Source: Cyclospora cayetanensis
Lineage: Eukaryota; Apicomplexa; Conoidasida; Eucoccidiorida; Eimeriidae
Direction: 5' to 3'
Assembly: GCF_002999335.1 (NCBI RefSeq)
Contig: NW_020312059.1
Location: 124,001-188,000 of the forward strand
Length of the DNA: 64,000 bases
A program made the translations under genes and the position numbers. The notes beneath the pieces are model-generated. The model made no database searches. It was not told the DNA's origin and saw only the letters and a list, made by a program, of their open reading frames with translations. This document shows, one piece after another, positions 10,816 to 21,023 of the stretch. Position 1 is the first letter of the stretch, and each line of letters opens with the position of its first letter.

Positions 10816-13657
10816 ATGCAACAACGCATGCGATTTTTCGTGTTTCTCTATTGGCTGTGCCTGGTGCACCCGTTGGCCCTCTCAGGCAGCCGACTGGGGG
10901 TGCCTGAGTTTCCTCTTGAAAGTATACCGGGAGAGGAAAGTGGAAACAACATCCTTGACTCATTTAATAAGCTTCTGGAAGATGCACAAGATCCAAGAAA
11001 TCTGTCAAATTTCTCGGACGAGCTTGCCGTCGCCGTGATGAGCGTATTGCACAATCTCTCACCGTCATGTGTGTCGGTTGTTTGAACCACGCTTCATGAT
11101 ATCTTTCGAATAATAGTCAAACGCTTTATCTCACTTCTTTTTGTTACAGTTGTGTGGCACAGAGTTGCTGCTGAAGTCGATGCTGCTTCACGCAACGAAC
11201 AGCTTGAAAACCCTGATGCTGATCGATGCCCTTCACGCAATTACTCTCGAATGTGTAAGACTTTGGTCATCGGCAGGTACTCTTGCGCAAGCATGTTTAT
11301 TGACTACAACCTTTTCTTTTGTAATAGGTCCTGCTGGATGGCATGAACTCGGAGACGGGAAGACTTGTAGGGCAAGTTCGATGGTCATATGCCATTTTGC
11401 ATGGGATGACTGAAATCTGTTCATGCAGGCTCCACGTGAATACAAGGGTGTGGTTGGTTTTTTGAGCGTGGCCATTTCACTCTCTTCCATAGCTATAATC
11501 AGGAAACTGTGAGCGGACAGCTGATTTCTCCGGTACGTGAATGCGAACTGCACCACAGTCTTGTTGCGATGCAGCAGAATGATCCCAGATGCCACACCCC
11601 TGTCAAAGGAGAGCTTTGCTCGGCGCTGTGACGTTTCCTGTGAGTTCCGTGCAAGAGCTTGTATGCCAACTTACGTGGAGATGGTATTGATCGGGTGCAA
11701 TAGGGCCATGCCGCACTTCGTGCGACGAGGATTACAGGTAATATAGCTTGTCTTCCGCTCAGAGTACTGTTTAGAACCTTTATAATTGAAAATTTATGGC
11801 TGGTATAAGTATGCCTTGTCCTGACAACTGGTCCAATGATAAAGGCCTATGCAAGGCGCCTTCTACCTACCGCGGAAAGTACGTCCAGCTTCCGTTTTTA
11901 TGGCTCGTAACTGCTGATATGATGAGAATATGATGCACGCTTTCAGTTGTGTTCTTCAGAAACGGTTTTACGACTTTGATGAAGCATCCAAGGCTCGTTG
12001 GTTAGTGTACACTTAAATTATCTTCCTCATTATGTGAAGCATCATTCTTTCTTCACAATTGATTGTAGGGCTAAGGTGTGTCGATGGATTGCTCTCACTA
12101 AAAGCTATACTTGGTCATTCCTTAATGTGGAAAGGAGTGCAATGTGAGGTGGCCATGTAAAGGGTATGACGCCGACTTTCTGACCAGTGCATGCCCCCTA
12201 ATGTGGACATTAAGCGGTAACGAACTGAAACTTTCTTGCTCCAGTGTTCATGAAAAGCTAACATGCACCGGTATTGCAGTTGACGGAAAAGCATGTGAAG
12301 CCCCGCCGACTTATTCTGGACCCTGCGATGCAATTCTGCGCATTGGTAAGGTCCCTCAGCTTCGGATAGTTGATGGGAGGAACAAACAAATGAGGACATT
12401 TGTAAATGTGGAAACATGATATCAGGCGAAGCGTCAAATGCAGAAAAGGCTCGGCTTGCCGCCGCATGTGAACTGGAATGGCCAGTTAACTTTGTATCCC
12501 ATTATGCTTTCAACGAACCTTGTCCTTTGGGGTGGACTCTTGTAACTTCTCCTAATCAGGTGATGCAATCCTCTTTTGCAGTAGAATACGACCTATGAAT
12601 ATATATATATATACATGTATATACAATACTTGTTATCTCCGCGCAGAATGTAGAATGCCACGCGCCGGATGAATATTTTGGACACTGCTCAAAAGTGCAT
12701 AACTTTTCCATGTTCACCAATGAAGAGAAATACGAATTTGTGAGTGGTTATTACAACCTGGCCCTGTGATACTTTGATGTCTGTATCTCATGATGCCCAT
12801 GCGGTATTGGCTTTACAATAGATGATGAAGTGTTCAGCAACTTGGCCAATGAAAGACATCACCGAGCGAAATTATGAGGCTGCATGTCCCTCTCTTTGGC
12901 ATCTTGAGTCCCAGGAAACAGGAATATGCACTGCGCCGTCGACGTATACCGGCCCGTGCCAAACGCGTGTCGATTTCCGGAGCTTCGACGCGGATATAAA
13001 ACGAGCTTTCGAGGGACGGTGCAGAGTATGCCCTATTGAGAACAAAGTCCCCAAGTTTGAGTATAAAGGGCCCACATCAATGATTTGCAGGCATTTTTCC
13101 CTATTTCGGCATTCGCTACGCTCCCGAAACTCCAGCCAGTTCTTAAGGCGCTGAACCCAGATGCACAAGGGCCTATCGGGCCTGCAGAAACTAAGTATCA
13201 TGGACAGGTTGTGGACGCGAACGGCACTGTCTACTTGCAATCAAAAGGCAGCACCACGTCGAACGCCGGCGCGCCGCAAGCCCCCCCGAAGACTCCCGAC
13301 CTTACGGCATCCCGTGCAGCCGCAACAGCTAGCCACATAAATAAACTACGAGCACTGAAGGAGGCGGCTACGGACCAGCACTTGCAATCCATTATAATGG
13401 TACGCCTCTTCTCAGAGATAAACCGTACTGCACCTATTAACTTGGGCGTAGGACACTATTCAAGAAGTGTCAGCCCATGGCGGCTCGACCGAACTCTAGC
13501 GCCGGTAGAAGTAACGTGCGCCCCCCTACATATACCGCCGCGCTGCCCATTAGGCGAACTAGACTACTACTGCGAGCGCAGCAACTACACCTACACCCGG
13601 CATCGGAATGGGTTAATTCACGGCCAACAGTCGTCTGTAAATCCCCAAATGAGCTAG
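10816..13657 (+). CDS. CPW-WPC family secreted protein
   Basis: This encodes a secreted cysteine-rich protein of the CPW-WPC family, in Plasmodium found on zygotes and ookinetes. The start (MQQRMRFFVFLYWLCLVHPL) is a signal peptide. Exons that join in phase are 10816-11068, 11150-11254, 11328-11371, 11429-about 11449, (unresolved 11450-11809), 11810-11878, 11947-12000, 12069-12075, 12138-12345, 12426-12559, 12647-12739, 12822-13025 and 13091-13657. About five repeats show the pattern CPxxW, then CxAPxxYxG(x)C, then a Lys/Trp-containing stretch ending CxxxWPC: CPAGW/CRAPREYKG; CPDNW/CKAPSTYRGNC/CNVRWPC; CPLMW/CEAPPTYSGPC/CELEWPV; CPLGW/CHAPDEYFGHC/CSATWPM; CPSLW/CTAPSTYTGPC/CRAFFPI. Several WPC motifs have lost the final Cys. 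The tail is Thr/Ala-rich. The intron at 11372 uses a GC donor. I am sure of the family; a few middle exons are unresolved. Confidence 0.88.
12597..12625. repeat. AT dinucleotide run in an intron
   Basis: A run of alternating A and T followed by a short ATACATGTATAT palindrome lies inside an intron of the CPW-WPC gene (between the exons ending 12559 and starting 12647). It looks like an ordinary simple-sequence repeat. Confidence 0.7.
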
Positions 13658-14387
13658 CACACAACTCTGTCGCTGCCCATCAGTCTTGAAAGCGAAGCAT
13701 CCGCACACCCTAGATGTCCGGAATCAGCAAGCACAGTAATAACTACAACGCAATCTCAACTGTCGGCGCGGGTTAGGTGTTCCCTAGACAGATTTCCTCG
13801 GCGGGCACCACCGAGCTTCGCATAATCGAATATATATACTATGATATGCTATATGGATCAAGGGAACATTGGGACGACGAAAAAAAGCTGCTGCTCGATA
13901 TTTTACGCTGATGAACAGCGTGATCCAAGGCAGAGATACACCACATGCCCATATGAGATTGCCGACACTGCAATCCCGCTATGATGCGAGACGGTCCGTC
14001 TGTATTAGCAACTATCCCTCTTGTCAATCCTTCGTAATGTCCAATGATACATTTCGCTTCCAATTCAAATAGATGGGATAACCCGGCACCTGACAGAACT
14101 CTTCAAGTGGCGTTAACAGATTTGCGATGCGCTTGTGATAAGAACAAACATAAGCTCACATCCCCGAGTATATAGGTGAGCGCTTTCAGAAAGCAGGAAG
14201 ACTCCAAGACGAAGCATCGGTGCACGGGGTAGCAAAGAGACGCAAAACCAGTAAAACACAAACCAGCAAAACTGCGGCTGCCGATACTGGTGTGTTGTAA
14301 ATCTACCAATAAGAAGCAAAACCTCAATGATACCATTCAGGAAATAAGCGGAATCACGGAACTCCTGCCCAACTTGGCACATCTGAA
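13658..14387. other. Convergent intergenic region
   Basis: This lies between the 3' ends of two genes that point towards each other (the CPW-WPC gene and the cold-shock gene). No coding signal was found; it should hold both 3' untranslated regions. Confidence 0.6.
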
Positions 14388-15212
14388 TTATGAGTAGTTA
14401 TTGTAGCCACCGCCTCCATACCCACCGCCTCCGTAGCCGCCCCCACCTCGGCTGCCGCTGTCATAACCTGAACGGCCACCCCCGCCACTGCCGCCGTAGC
14501 CTCCGCCATAATTTCCTCCCCCTCCTCCGGAGTTGTAGCCCCCAGCGGATCCATAGCCGCCGCCACCGTAGCCGCCACCACCACCTCCGTAGCCGCCACC
14601 GCCATAACCACCACCATAACCTCGTCCCCCACGTCCGCCACCACCGCCATAAGAAGGAGACATTCTTCTAGTGTCGCCCTGCATACAGGCAGTCAAAGAA
14701 GGAAAACGCTGGACGTCGGCGTTGCTTTTGATACAAGACATATCCAAAAAGAGACAGTGAGAAGACCAGCAATCGAGGAAAAATGCACATGCAGGCACTA
14801 GTGTGTGCCGTCTACCTTCACGGGAGCGCCTCCAGGTCCTGTCACGCGGACGGCCTTCTTGCGCCCATCTTCTCCTGCTTGAACTTGGAACTCGACCTCT
14901 TCCCCCTCGGAGAGGTTTCTAAAGCCGTCCGCCTTTATCTCTGTCTGGTGGACGAAGAGATCCGTCCCATCGTCAGCCGTAATGAACCCAAAGCCCTAAA
15001 CACGAATAACAAATAACAAGTACAATCGAGCACGATACTCTGCTTATCAAAAACCAGAGACTGCAGTTTTGTGGGCTACGGTACTGCACTGTATAATGGT
15101 CCACAAAGTGCTCATCTCTTATCGCACGCATATTTGGGAGTGGCGTTAAAAACTGGCTGCGAACCTTCTTCGAGTCAAACCATTTGCAGGTTCCCCTCTG
15201 AATATCACTCAT
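14388..15212 (-). CDS. Cold-shock-domain protein with glycine-rich tail
   Basis: This encodes a small single-stranded nucleic-acid-binding protein of the cold-shock/Y-box type, likely acting on RNA. Three exons join in phase: 15212-15165, 14995-14816 and 14678-14388, giving 172 residues. Residues 6-70 are the cold-shock domain. The RNP1-like motif KGFGFI (16-21) spans the first splice junction, and the RNP2-like DLFVHQ is at 28-33. TEIKADGFRNLSEGEEVEF follows, and the domain closes KAVRVTGP. The third exon codes for about 90 residues of GGYGGGG-type repeats ending YNNYS. A cold-shock domain followed by a Gly-rich tail is also seen in plant glycine-rich and coccidian CSD proteins. The start ATG is the first before KWFDSKK. 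Regulation cannot be read from the sequence. Confidence 0.9.
14396..14650 (-). repeat. Glycine-codon repeat tract (GGC/GGT with TAC)
   Basis: This imperfect tandem repeat of Gly and Tyr codons is the low-complexity tail of the cold-shock protein. Repeats like this change length easily, so this part of the protein may differ between strains. Confidence 0.85.
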
Positions 15213-16735
15213 TTTCGTGTAGCAGGCTTCACAAGAGTTCCTTATTCCTACAAGAAAACCGACACTGACAGCCCAACAAACGAGGAACAAGGGGCAAAAA
15301 CGAAAGAAGCGCGGTAGGGTAGCAGCGGCGGATTCTAGAATTAATTCCCCTATATTATGACAGCTCCTTCATGGAATATTGCAAATAGGAACAGAAGAAT
15401 AACGAGCAGGGCCTGCAGCCAAAAGACGCAGGGGGGTCTACAAAATGTGGAACATCGCATTGCTGTAGGGCGTGGCGGGGGCGGGCAGAGCCCCGTAGAA
15501 TATGCCATCGGGTCCGTCTCTGGCACTTACCTTACGCCTAACGATGAGACAAACAAGATATCCCGACAAAGTATAATTCTGTCTGGAAGAACCAACAATC
15601 CTGAAGAAGAGGAGGGGTGAGTGACAGCAAGCGTGCACTGCAGGCATGCGGCTGCCTGAACCCGCAGCTCAGCGCCCTCTGATCTACGCAAAGCTCACAT
15701 TCCACTCTGCCTTGTACCTCCTCCTAAGCAGCCTCTCATCTTACCTCCTCCTTTATGCCTTCAATATTAATAGCGTACTATATATGTCACAAGGGAGGTA
15801 CATAATCCAACCAAAAGGCCGAAGAAAAAGATAGTTGTAGAAATCAACAAGGCACCGGACACAAGAGTTTCCGGTTGAGCCCTAGATGATGTATGTGAGA
15901 AATATTTGTTATACGGTGCAGCTGCAGACTGGAAAACAATGGGAGTGCCCATAATAATCCCGACATAGAAGACTTGAGCGGAATATGCCCCCCATCTAAC
16001 GTTTTCCTCTTTCTACATCGAGTTCTGATCGAAAAATTCTGGGGAGAAGGCGTGAGTGCTTTGATTTTCCTGTGGCCCGGACGCCGAGGAGCCTCCGTTG
16101 TGGAGGCCTTCAAGTACATCCAACATAGACCGGGTCTTGGCTTAAGCCTGTGGTTTTCATGTAGCACCACACAGAGTCTTCAAGGGCACAGACGAGGGTC
16201 TGACGTGTGCCACACAGTAGGGGATTCGACCTCAACGACTGTGGGTTCCCGATCCCGTGCAGGAACTGCTTAATACCTTGAACATATGTTCAAATCTTAT
16301 GACAATACTTTAAGCTCATTTGTCGTTTCCCAGCTCCTGCTTTCTTCCTTTTAGCTCTCGTCTTAAGGCCTCCAAAGGGAGACCCCGTAACCCGAAACGC
16401 ATCGTCAGCTAAAATTACCGAGTAACCTTGAAAAGGAACTCCGTCCTCTCCCTGTCACCATCTCTCAAGAGTCCGGCATGGGTGAAGAGGCATTTCTAGG
16501 GTCCGCGTCTCTGTAAGCGCTATGAAACTCTATCGAGGGAACTAGCAGACTGAGCCACACTTATACAACATCTACTCTACTAGGTATACTTGTCCGAGAA
16601 GACCTAAACGATCAACTACTTGTTTTGTCCATTCTCACATCTCGTTGCAAAGTTCGTTAGCTCGATGCAGTATTACGAAGTGTGCTAATGCAATGGATGT
16701 GATGGGCAAGTAGTCCCAAATGCCCCAAGTGCATA
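15213..16735. other. Intergenic; possible flank of retroelement A
   Basis: No gene recognised. The first part should hold the promoter and 5' UTR of the cold-shock gene, which reads away to the left. The part after about 16,100 may belong to the decayed 5' flank of retroelement A, but I could not find a matching long terminal repeat. Confidence 0.4.
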
Positions 16736-17079
16736 GAGGATGTACCTACGTAAGCGCTAGCTGTGCCTCTCCTTTCATGTCAGAAATCGGAGTGCCGCGT
16801 GTGGGGAAAAGGTGCAAGCTCTTTTGAGGATAATATGGTGAGACTTTCTTTCGTTTGCATTGAGACCGGAGTGCAGTCTCTCCTACGGGGACCTTGAGTG
16901 AAGTGTTACATTTTGTAGCACCGCACGGTTTGATGGCGCTGTTCTCCTGTTCACCCGCCAACTGTAGGTGCAGTGGGATATCAGGTTCCCTACGATGTGT
17001 CTGGTTCGACTAAAATAAATCGACGATCCAACAATTGGCATTTTGTGGCAAAGGTGTGAGAGAAAAGTTCTCAGGCGAT

Positions 17080-17420
17080 GAAAGCTGATGGTGTCACAGA
17101 GCCTGCTGGGGCGGCAGACATCGGCTTGTAAGGCTGTGTAAGTTCAGCGTAAGAAAAGCATGATTCACTGGCTGGCGAAGCGCCTATGGATACGTCAATG
17201 AGGATCTGCCAACCATAAAAGTATGGCGGCCGTAAAGATGGGCAAGTACTTGAAGATTTTATCACTTGGTTGGAGGTGTATCTTGCCATGTAGTATCGCC
17301 AGATGAAATAAAACCAGGCTCATGGCACGTTCACTGAAGGCAGATAAACCCCCGTGGTGGCTCCATTCATGCACATGAAGTTGTGTTGTTTGCAAGGATT
17401 ACTACAAGTCAAGCCTTCAT
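17080..17420 (+). pseudogene. Gag-like fragment (element A)
   Basis: This aligns by eye with 44890-45260 of element B, sharing blocks such as CTGGGGCGGCAGA, CCAGATGAA and GGATTACTACA. The reading frame is broken. It is identified as gag only from its place upstream of the zinc knuckle; the sequence carries no diagnostic motif. Confidence 0.5.
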
Positions 17421-17807
17421 GCATACCCTAACTCATCAGTTTACGCCAAGATAAGCTCAACGGCAAGATTTGAAATCATTCAGCAAGCTGAAGCAAGGAA
17501 ATCTGTCAGTGGACCGGTATAGCGGGAAATGTGAAACTTAGCTTCCCCTTAGCCACAAATTAAACAATTCGTCGCTTTATTGGTAACTCGTCAGGGTTAT
17601 CCGAAGTGCCACGTCAGGTGGTTAAAAGACGGGCTTCGACTCAGCTGTATGTCAACCTACCGGTGGGGAATCTACTGGCGATAGAATCGGGTTTTAGGAG
17701 CAAATGAACGCAGCTTTCGTGCATTTGGTTTAAGACCATTAGCCAGTGGGAGTTGAGACCCTTAGAAAGGAGAGGTTGATTAAGCTGGCCCTTGCATACG
17801 GCCTACG

Positions 17808-18420
17808 GTGAACGAGAGAAGCAAGCCAGATGAAACCGTGCTCCTAGGCAGCCTTAGAGTCCCCCCGAATGCATGTCTCTGTTGTAGGAAATTGTGTCGT
17901 GTACTTCGAAACTGCAAGCACATGCAAAAGCCAAAGAGATTGAATAGCATGACTAGACCTATCGGAATAGGCTGCTTGGCGAGGCAAGAATGCACCTCAG
18001 GGAACGACGAGCCCCCCACGCAGGCTGCAGTGCTGTCAAAGGGGGCACAGAGAATCCAACCGCGATTGGGGACCCACCACAGGTCTGTTTAGGGTTGATA
18101 CATGCTCACAGCTATAACTGATGGCTACTGGTGGTACGTGCTACTGAGTGTGAAGTGCATCTCTGGTCCGAAAAGACGCCGGACAAGAGAGCTTTGCGTG
18201 TTCAGTTGTTAGCGCAGTCCCTGAGACCAAGTCTTGTTGACTGCAGCCCAACGCAAGCTGTAGCAAGGCTACGACTGCTGAATGATATTTCAAATTGGAA
18301 TTGGGTCCTATTTTCATGGTCCGTGACTTCTGTGTGGGACCCGTGCATAGCTGCGTCATCCTGAGTATGCCATGGGTGAACCAACGGAAAGCGTGCATGC
18401 GGCCACAGCTGCACACTTGT
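17808..18420 (+). pseudogene. Zinc-knuckle and protease-flank fragment (element A)
   Basis: A frame beginning at 17808 contains CLCCRKLCRVLRNC, which fits the retroviral CCHC knuckle C-x2-C-x4-H-x4-C with the His replaced by Arg. The residues after it (KPKRLN) match KPKNLN in element B. The following part aligns with the protease region of B (shared block TTAGCGCAGTCCCT), but the catalytic DTG motif is lost here. Confidence 0.6.
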
Positions 18421-18524
18421 GAGGCCGACGTGCTACGAATCAATAGGAACGACCAGCTACTGGAATCCTGAACAGCTGTTACATTATGTATGGTAAGCAA
18501 GGTGGAGTCAATGCCTCAACCATG

Positions 18525-19081
18525 CTAGGTAGGGTCTTCATGGGGGCTTAGCAGCGCGGTAAGAGAAGAGGGTTCTGCGCATGCATCCCATCTAGCTGGC
18601 TTTAGAGCTGGCTCTGTATTAAGATATTTACTTGAACACTCAGCCAAGGAATTGCAGGAATGAGCAAAGTTTAAGCATGAGGTCGGGGATGTGCTCAATC
18701 GACTGGAGCATCTTCTGAAAGCTTCACTCACCATGATAGCAAGCACAAAACAACCCATCACACTCGCATTCACAAACTCGATTATGTCTTTATGCCGTAT
18801 TGTGGACTTTTCAACATTTCGGCTGATTCCTAGGAAGTCATCCACATAGACAGCAATTCATTTCTCCTTGAGGGCTCACAAAGGTTACGATCAACTTGGC
18901 GTCGCGGCAAAGTTGGGCCATTACTAGCTCCAAACGGCACAGAGATATAGTCTATACAGCAAGCCCTGTACAACAAACCAAACAAAATGTCATTATGTGG
19001 TCCTGAAAAGAGCTCCTGCCTTTCCCCACATGTGGCCCTCAGAGTTTCTGACATGAAAGGAGAGGAACAGCTAAGGCGCAC
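18525..19081 (-). pseudogene. Reverse transcriptase fragment, inverted (element A)
   Basis: Reverse-strand frames contain YISVPFGASNGP, which corresponds to the LPFGLxNAP motif of Ty3/gypsy reverse transcriptases, and about 50 residues later DDFLGISRN, the YxDD active-site region. The two lie in different frames near 18840, so a frameshift separates them. The orientation is opposite to the gag and knuckle pieces beside it, which implies an internal inversion or two elements inserted head to head. Confidence 0.65.
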
Positions 19082-19090
19082 GCAGCTGCA

Positions 19091-21023
19091 GCCTCAAAGC
19101 ACTTGGAGCATTTGGAGCCAGTTGCCCATCGTACCCATTGCTCATGCGCGGTACTTTGCGAAGAATGCGATGTGCGAGCAGACAAACAGTTAATCAATCC
19201 TTAAGCTCTTCTTGGCCAAACATACCTAGTGGAGTATATGTTAAATTATGGCCTACCCCGCTTGAAGCCCCTTGATGGAGCGTTACGCTAGGCTTCTATG
19301 ATTGCCGCCCATTCTGTACCGGGAGAAGTGACTGAGCGCTAAAGAAGTAAAGTGTTTCACTAGTAAACAACGAGTTGGTCAGCTTGTTAGCCAACATGCG
19401 CCGTAGGAATGCAGGGGGTTTTCCTGGTAGTGGCAGCGGGAATCACGAAGGTGAAATTGATGGGGTACGCCATTTAAAGATTAGTCTCATTGGGCTCTTT
19501 GTGGTCAGATTGTACATTGAGACGTGTGCACTACAAACTGATCCCCCAAAATACATGTGAGCAAATCCGTCAACTTGCTTCACGTTCCAGTTGCTGCTTC
19601 CCGTTCAACGCAAACACGAGACAGGAGTGGCTCAGAGAAGCATATGAAAGAATTGAGTTCGCAGTGGGTTTGAAATACAGCAGTAATGAAGAAGACTAAT
19701 TATCAGCCAAGACATCGAAGCATGGGAGTTGAGCAGGTCACAACTCAGCCAGTTCATGCTGTAAAATTGCCACCGTTTGCAGCTGCTGCCAGCCAGGGCA
19801 CGATAAGGTGTCCGGTTAGTCATAAGAAGTAGAAGAGGCTGTGTAGATTGTCAGCGAGCTCGCCTTTTAAATTTGTTCCCATGTCTTCATTTAATGCTGA
19901 GAGAGACCAGGAAAAGGGCTTGCGCGGCTGCCGTCCGAGCCAGAGGGCAACAACCAAAGCTCAACAGTTGGCGCAACTTTGCTGCCATTCCGGGCATACT
20001 CTGCACATTCCTGCGTTTTAATTCAAGTATAAATCCATCGGGTGATAAAGTAAGTCGTTGTATTTATAGCGGAACACCAGCATCAGAGCGTGCTAGAGGC
20101 CTCCTTGATTCAGGGTGGGGCCGGACTGAACGAATAGTTGCTACCTAAGGTTGTGGCAGCTACTGCCCATTGCATCTCTGCTGCTGGAGCTCGCGCGAAT
20201 CTCCATTGTATTTTTCCAACAGCTGAGTTAGGCAAGCCATACGGGGGCTGTTGTGCAACCACAAATAGACGGACTGCTCGTCTTCGCTCTGGACGTGGGG
20301 GTACTCAGCATGCACAGCGACTGTGTACGTACATCTATTTGAACCGAACTGCCTAGTTACTTATTGAAATGGCTGAGAATGGGTGTGCTGGGGGCAGGAG
20401 GTGGCCCACCTCTTTCCTATACCTCCGGCGGTTGCTCAGAGGGGCTGCTTTTGGCAACGGGGGGGGGGAAGACTCCAGAAAAAAAGCAGCCACTAGGCTA
20501 ACAAAGAGGTTCTACGGCCAGCTGACTCCAACGATGGGGGTCTAGTCGGCTGTGAGGGTGCATTCTGTCCAGCTGGTTGATCGAATTTGTCGTTAGGGAG
20601 GGTTGCTGCTGCATTTTGAAGGAACGGTGTTCTGCGTTGCGTCTGGAGAGACTCCGTGATCAGGCCGACCTGCTTAATCTTTGTGATGTGTGTCTTTTAG
20701 GCTCTGGGTCGTGTTTTTGTGCGGAGACTCGCGCGAGGATTTCTGTGACAGACGGCTTGCATTCGCACGCCACACTGGCATTGCATGGACATTGGCGCAT
20801 GCACCGCCGGCTGAATTAGGATTGCACCTTTTTTTTGTATTTGCAGGGTGCGTAGCACACTGCCGTTGTAGTGCCTAGCCGTTGGAGAACGATGCTATAT
20901 GGCATCCCTGTAGACACACCCCAGCAGTGACAGCGACACACAACAGTCTTGTTGTCCGGATGGAAGAAGTGTTCTGTTCTTCGTAAAGGTCGCCCAGAGA
21001 TTATCAACAACACTACAGAGCAG
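19091..21023. other. Intergenic; possible retroelement debris
   Basis: No intact gene recognised. A poly-G run sits near 20,460-20,469. Open frames around 19,375-19,700 may be further debris of element A, but carry no diagnostic motif. The last several hundred bases should include the promoter and 5' UTR of the DEAD-box helicase gene. Confidence 0.4.

Larger units (their letters stand above)
16740..19090 (+). mobile_element. Decayed Ty3/gypsy-type retroelement remnant A
   Basis: The remnant is recognised by similarity to remnant B (43.8-50.0 kb) and by domain motifs. The gag-like part is 17080-17420, the zinc-knuckle part 17808-18092 and the protease flank 18128-18420, all on the forward strand. 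The reverse transcriptase piece (18525-19081) reads on the reverse strand. A forward segment at about 16740-16900 matches the reverse complement of about 18930-19090, so part of the RT is present twice in opposite orientations. All frames are broken by stops and shifts. No long terminal repeats, RNase H or integrase were found. It is a dead, rearranged fragment. Confidence 0.7.

Noticed and set aside
14354..14671. Frames on both strands across the glycine repeat
   Set aside because: Repetitive GGN/TAC codons leave other frames open; only the frame joined to the cold-shock domain is real.
16215..16260. B-box-like sequence (GGTCGAATCC on the reverse strand) suggesting a tRNA or primer-binding site
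   Set aside because: One base is missing from the B-box, the T stem does not pair properly and no acceptor stem or anticodon arm can be drawn.
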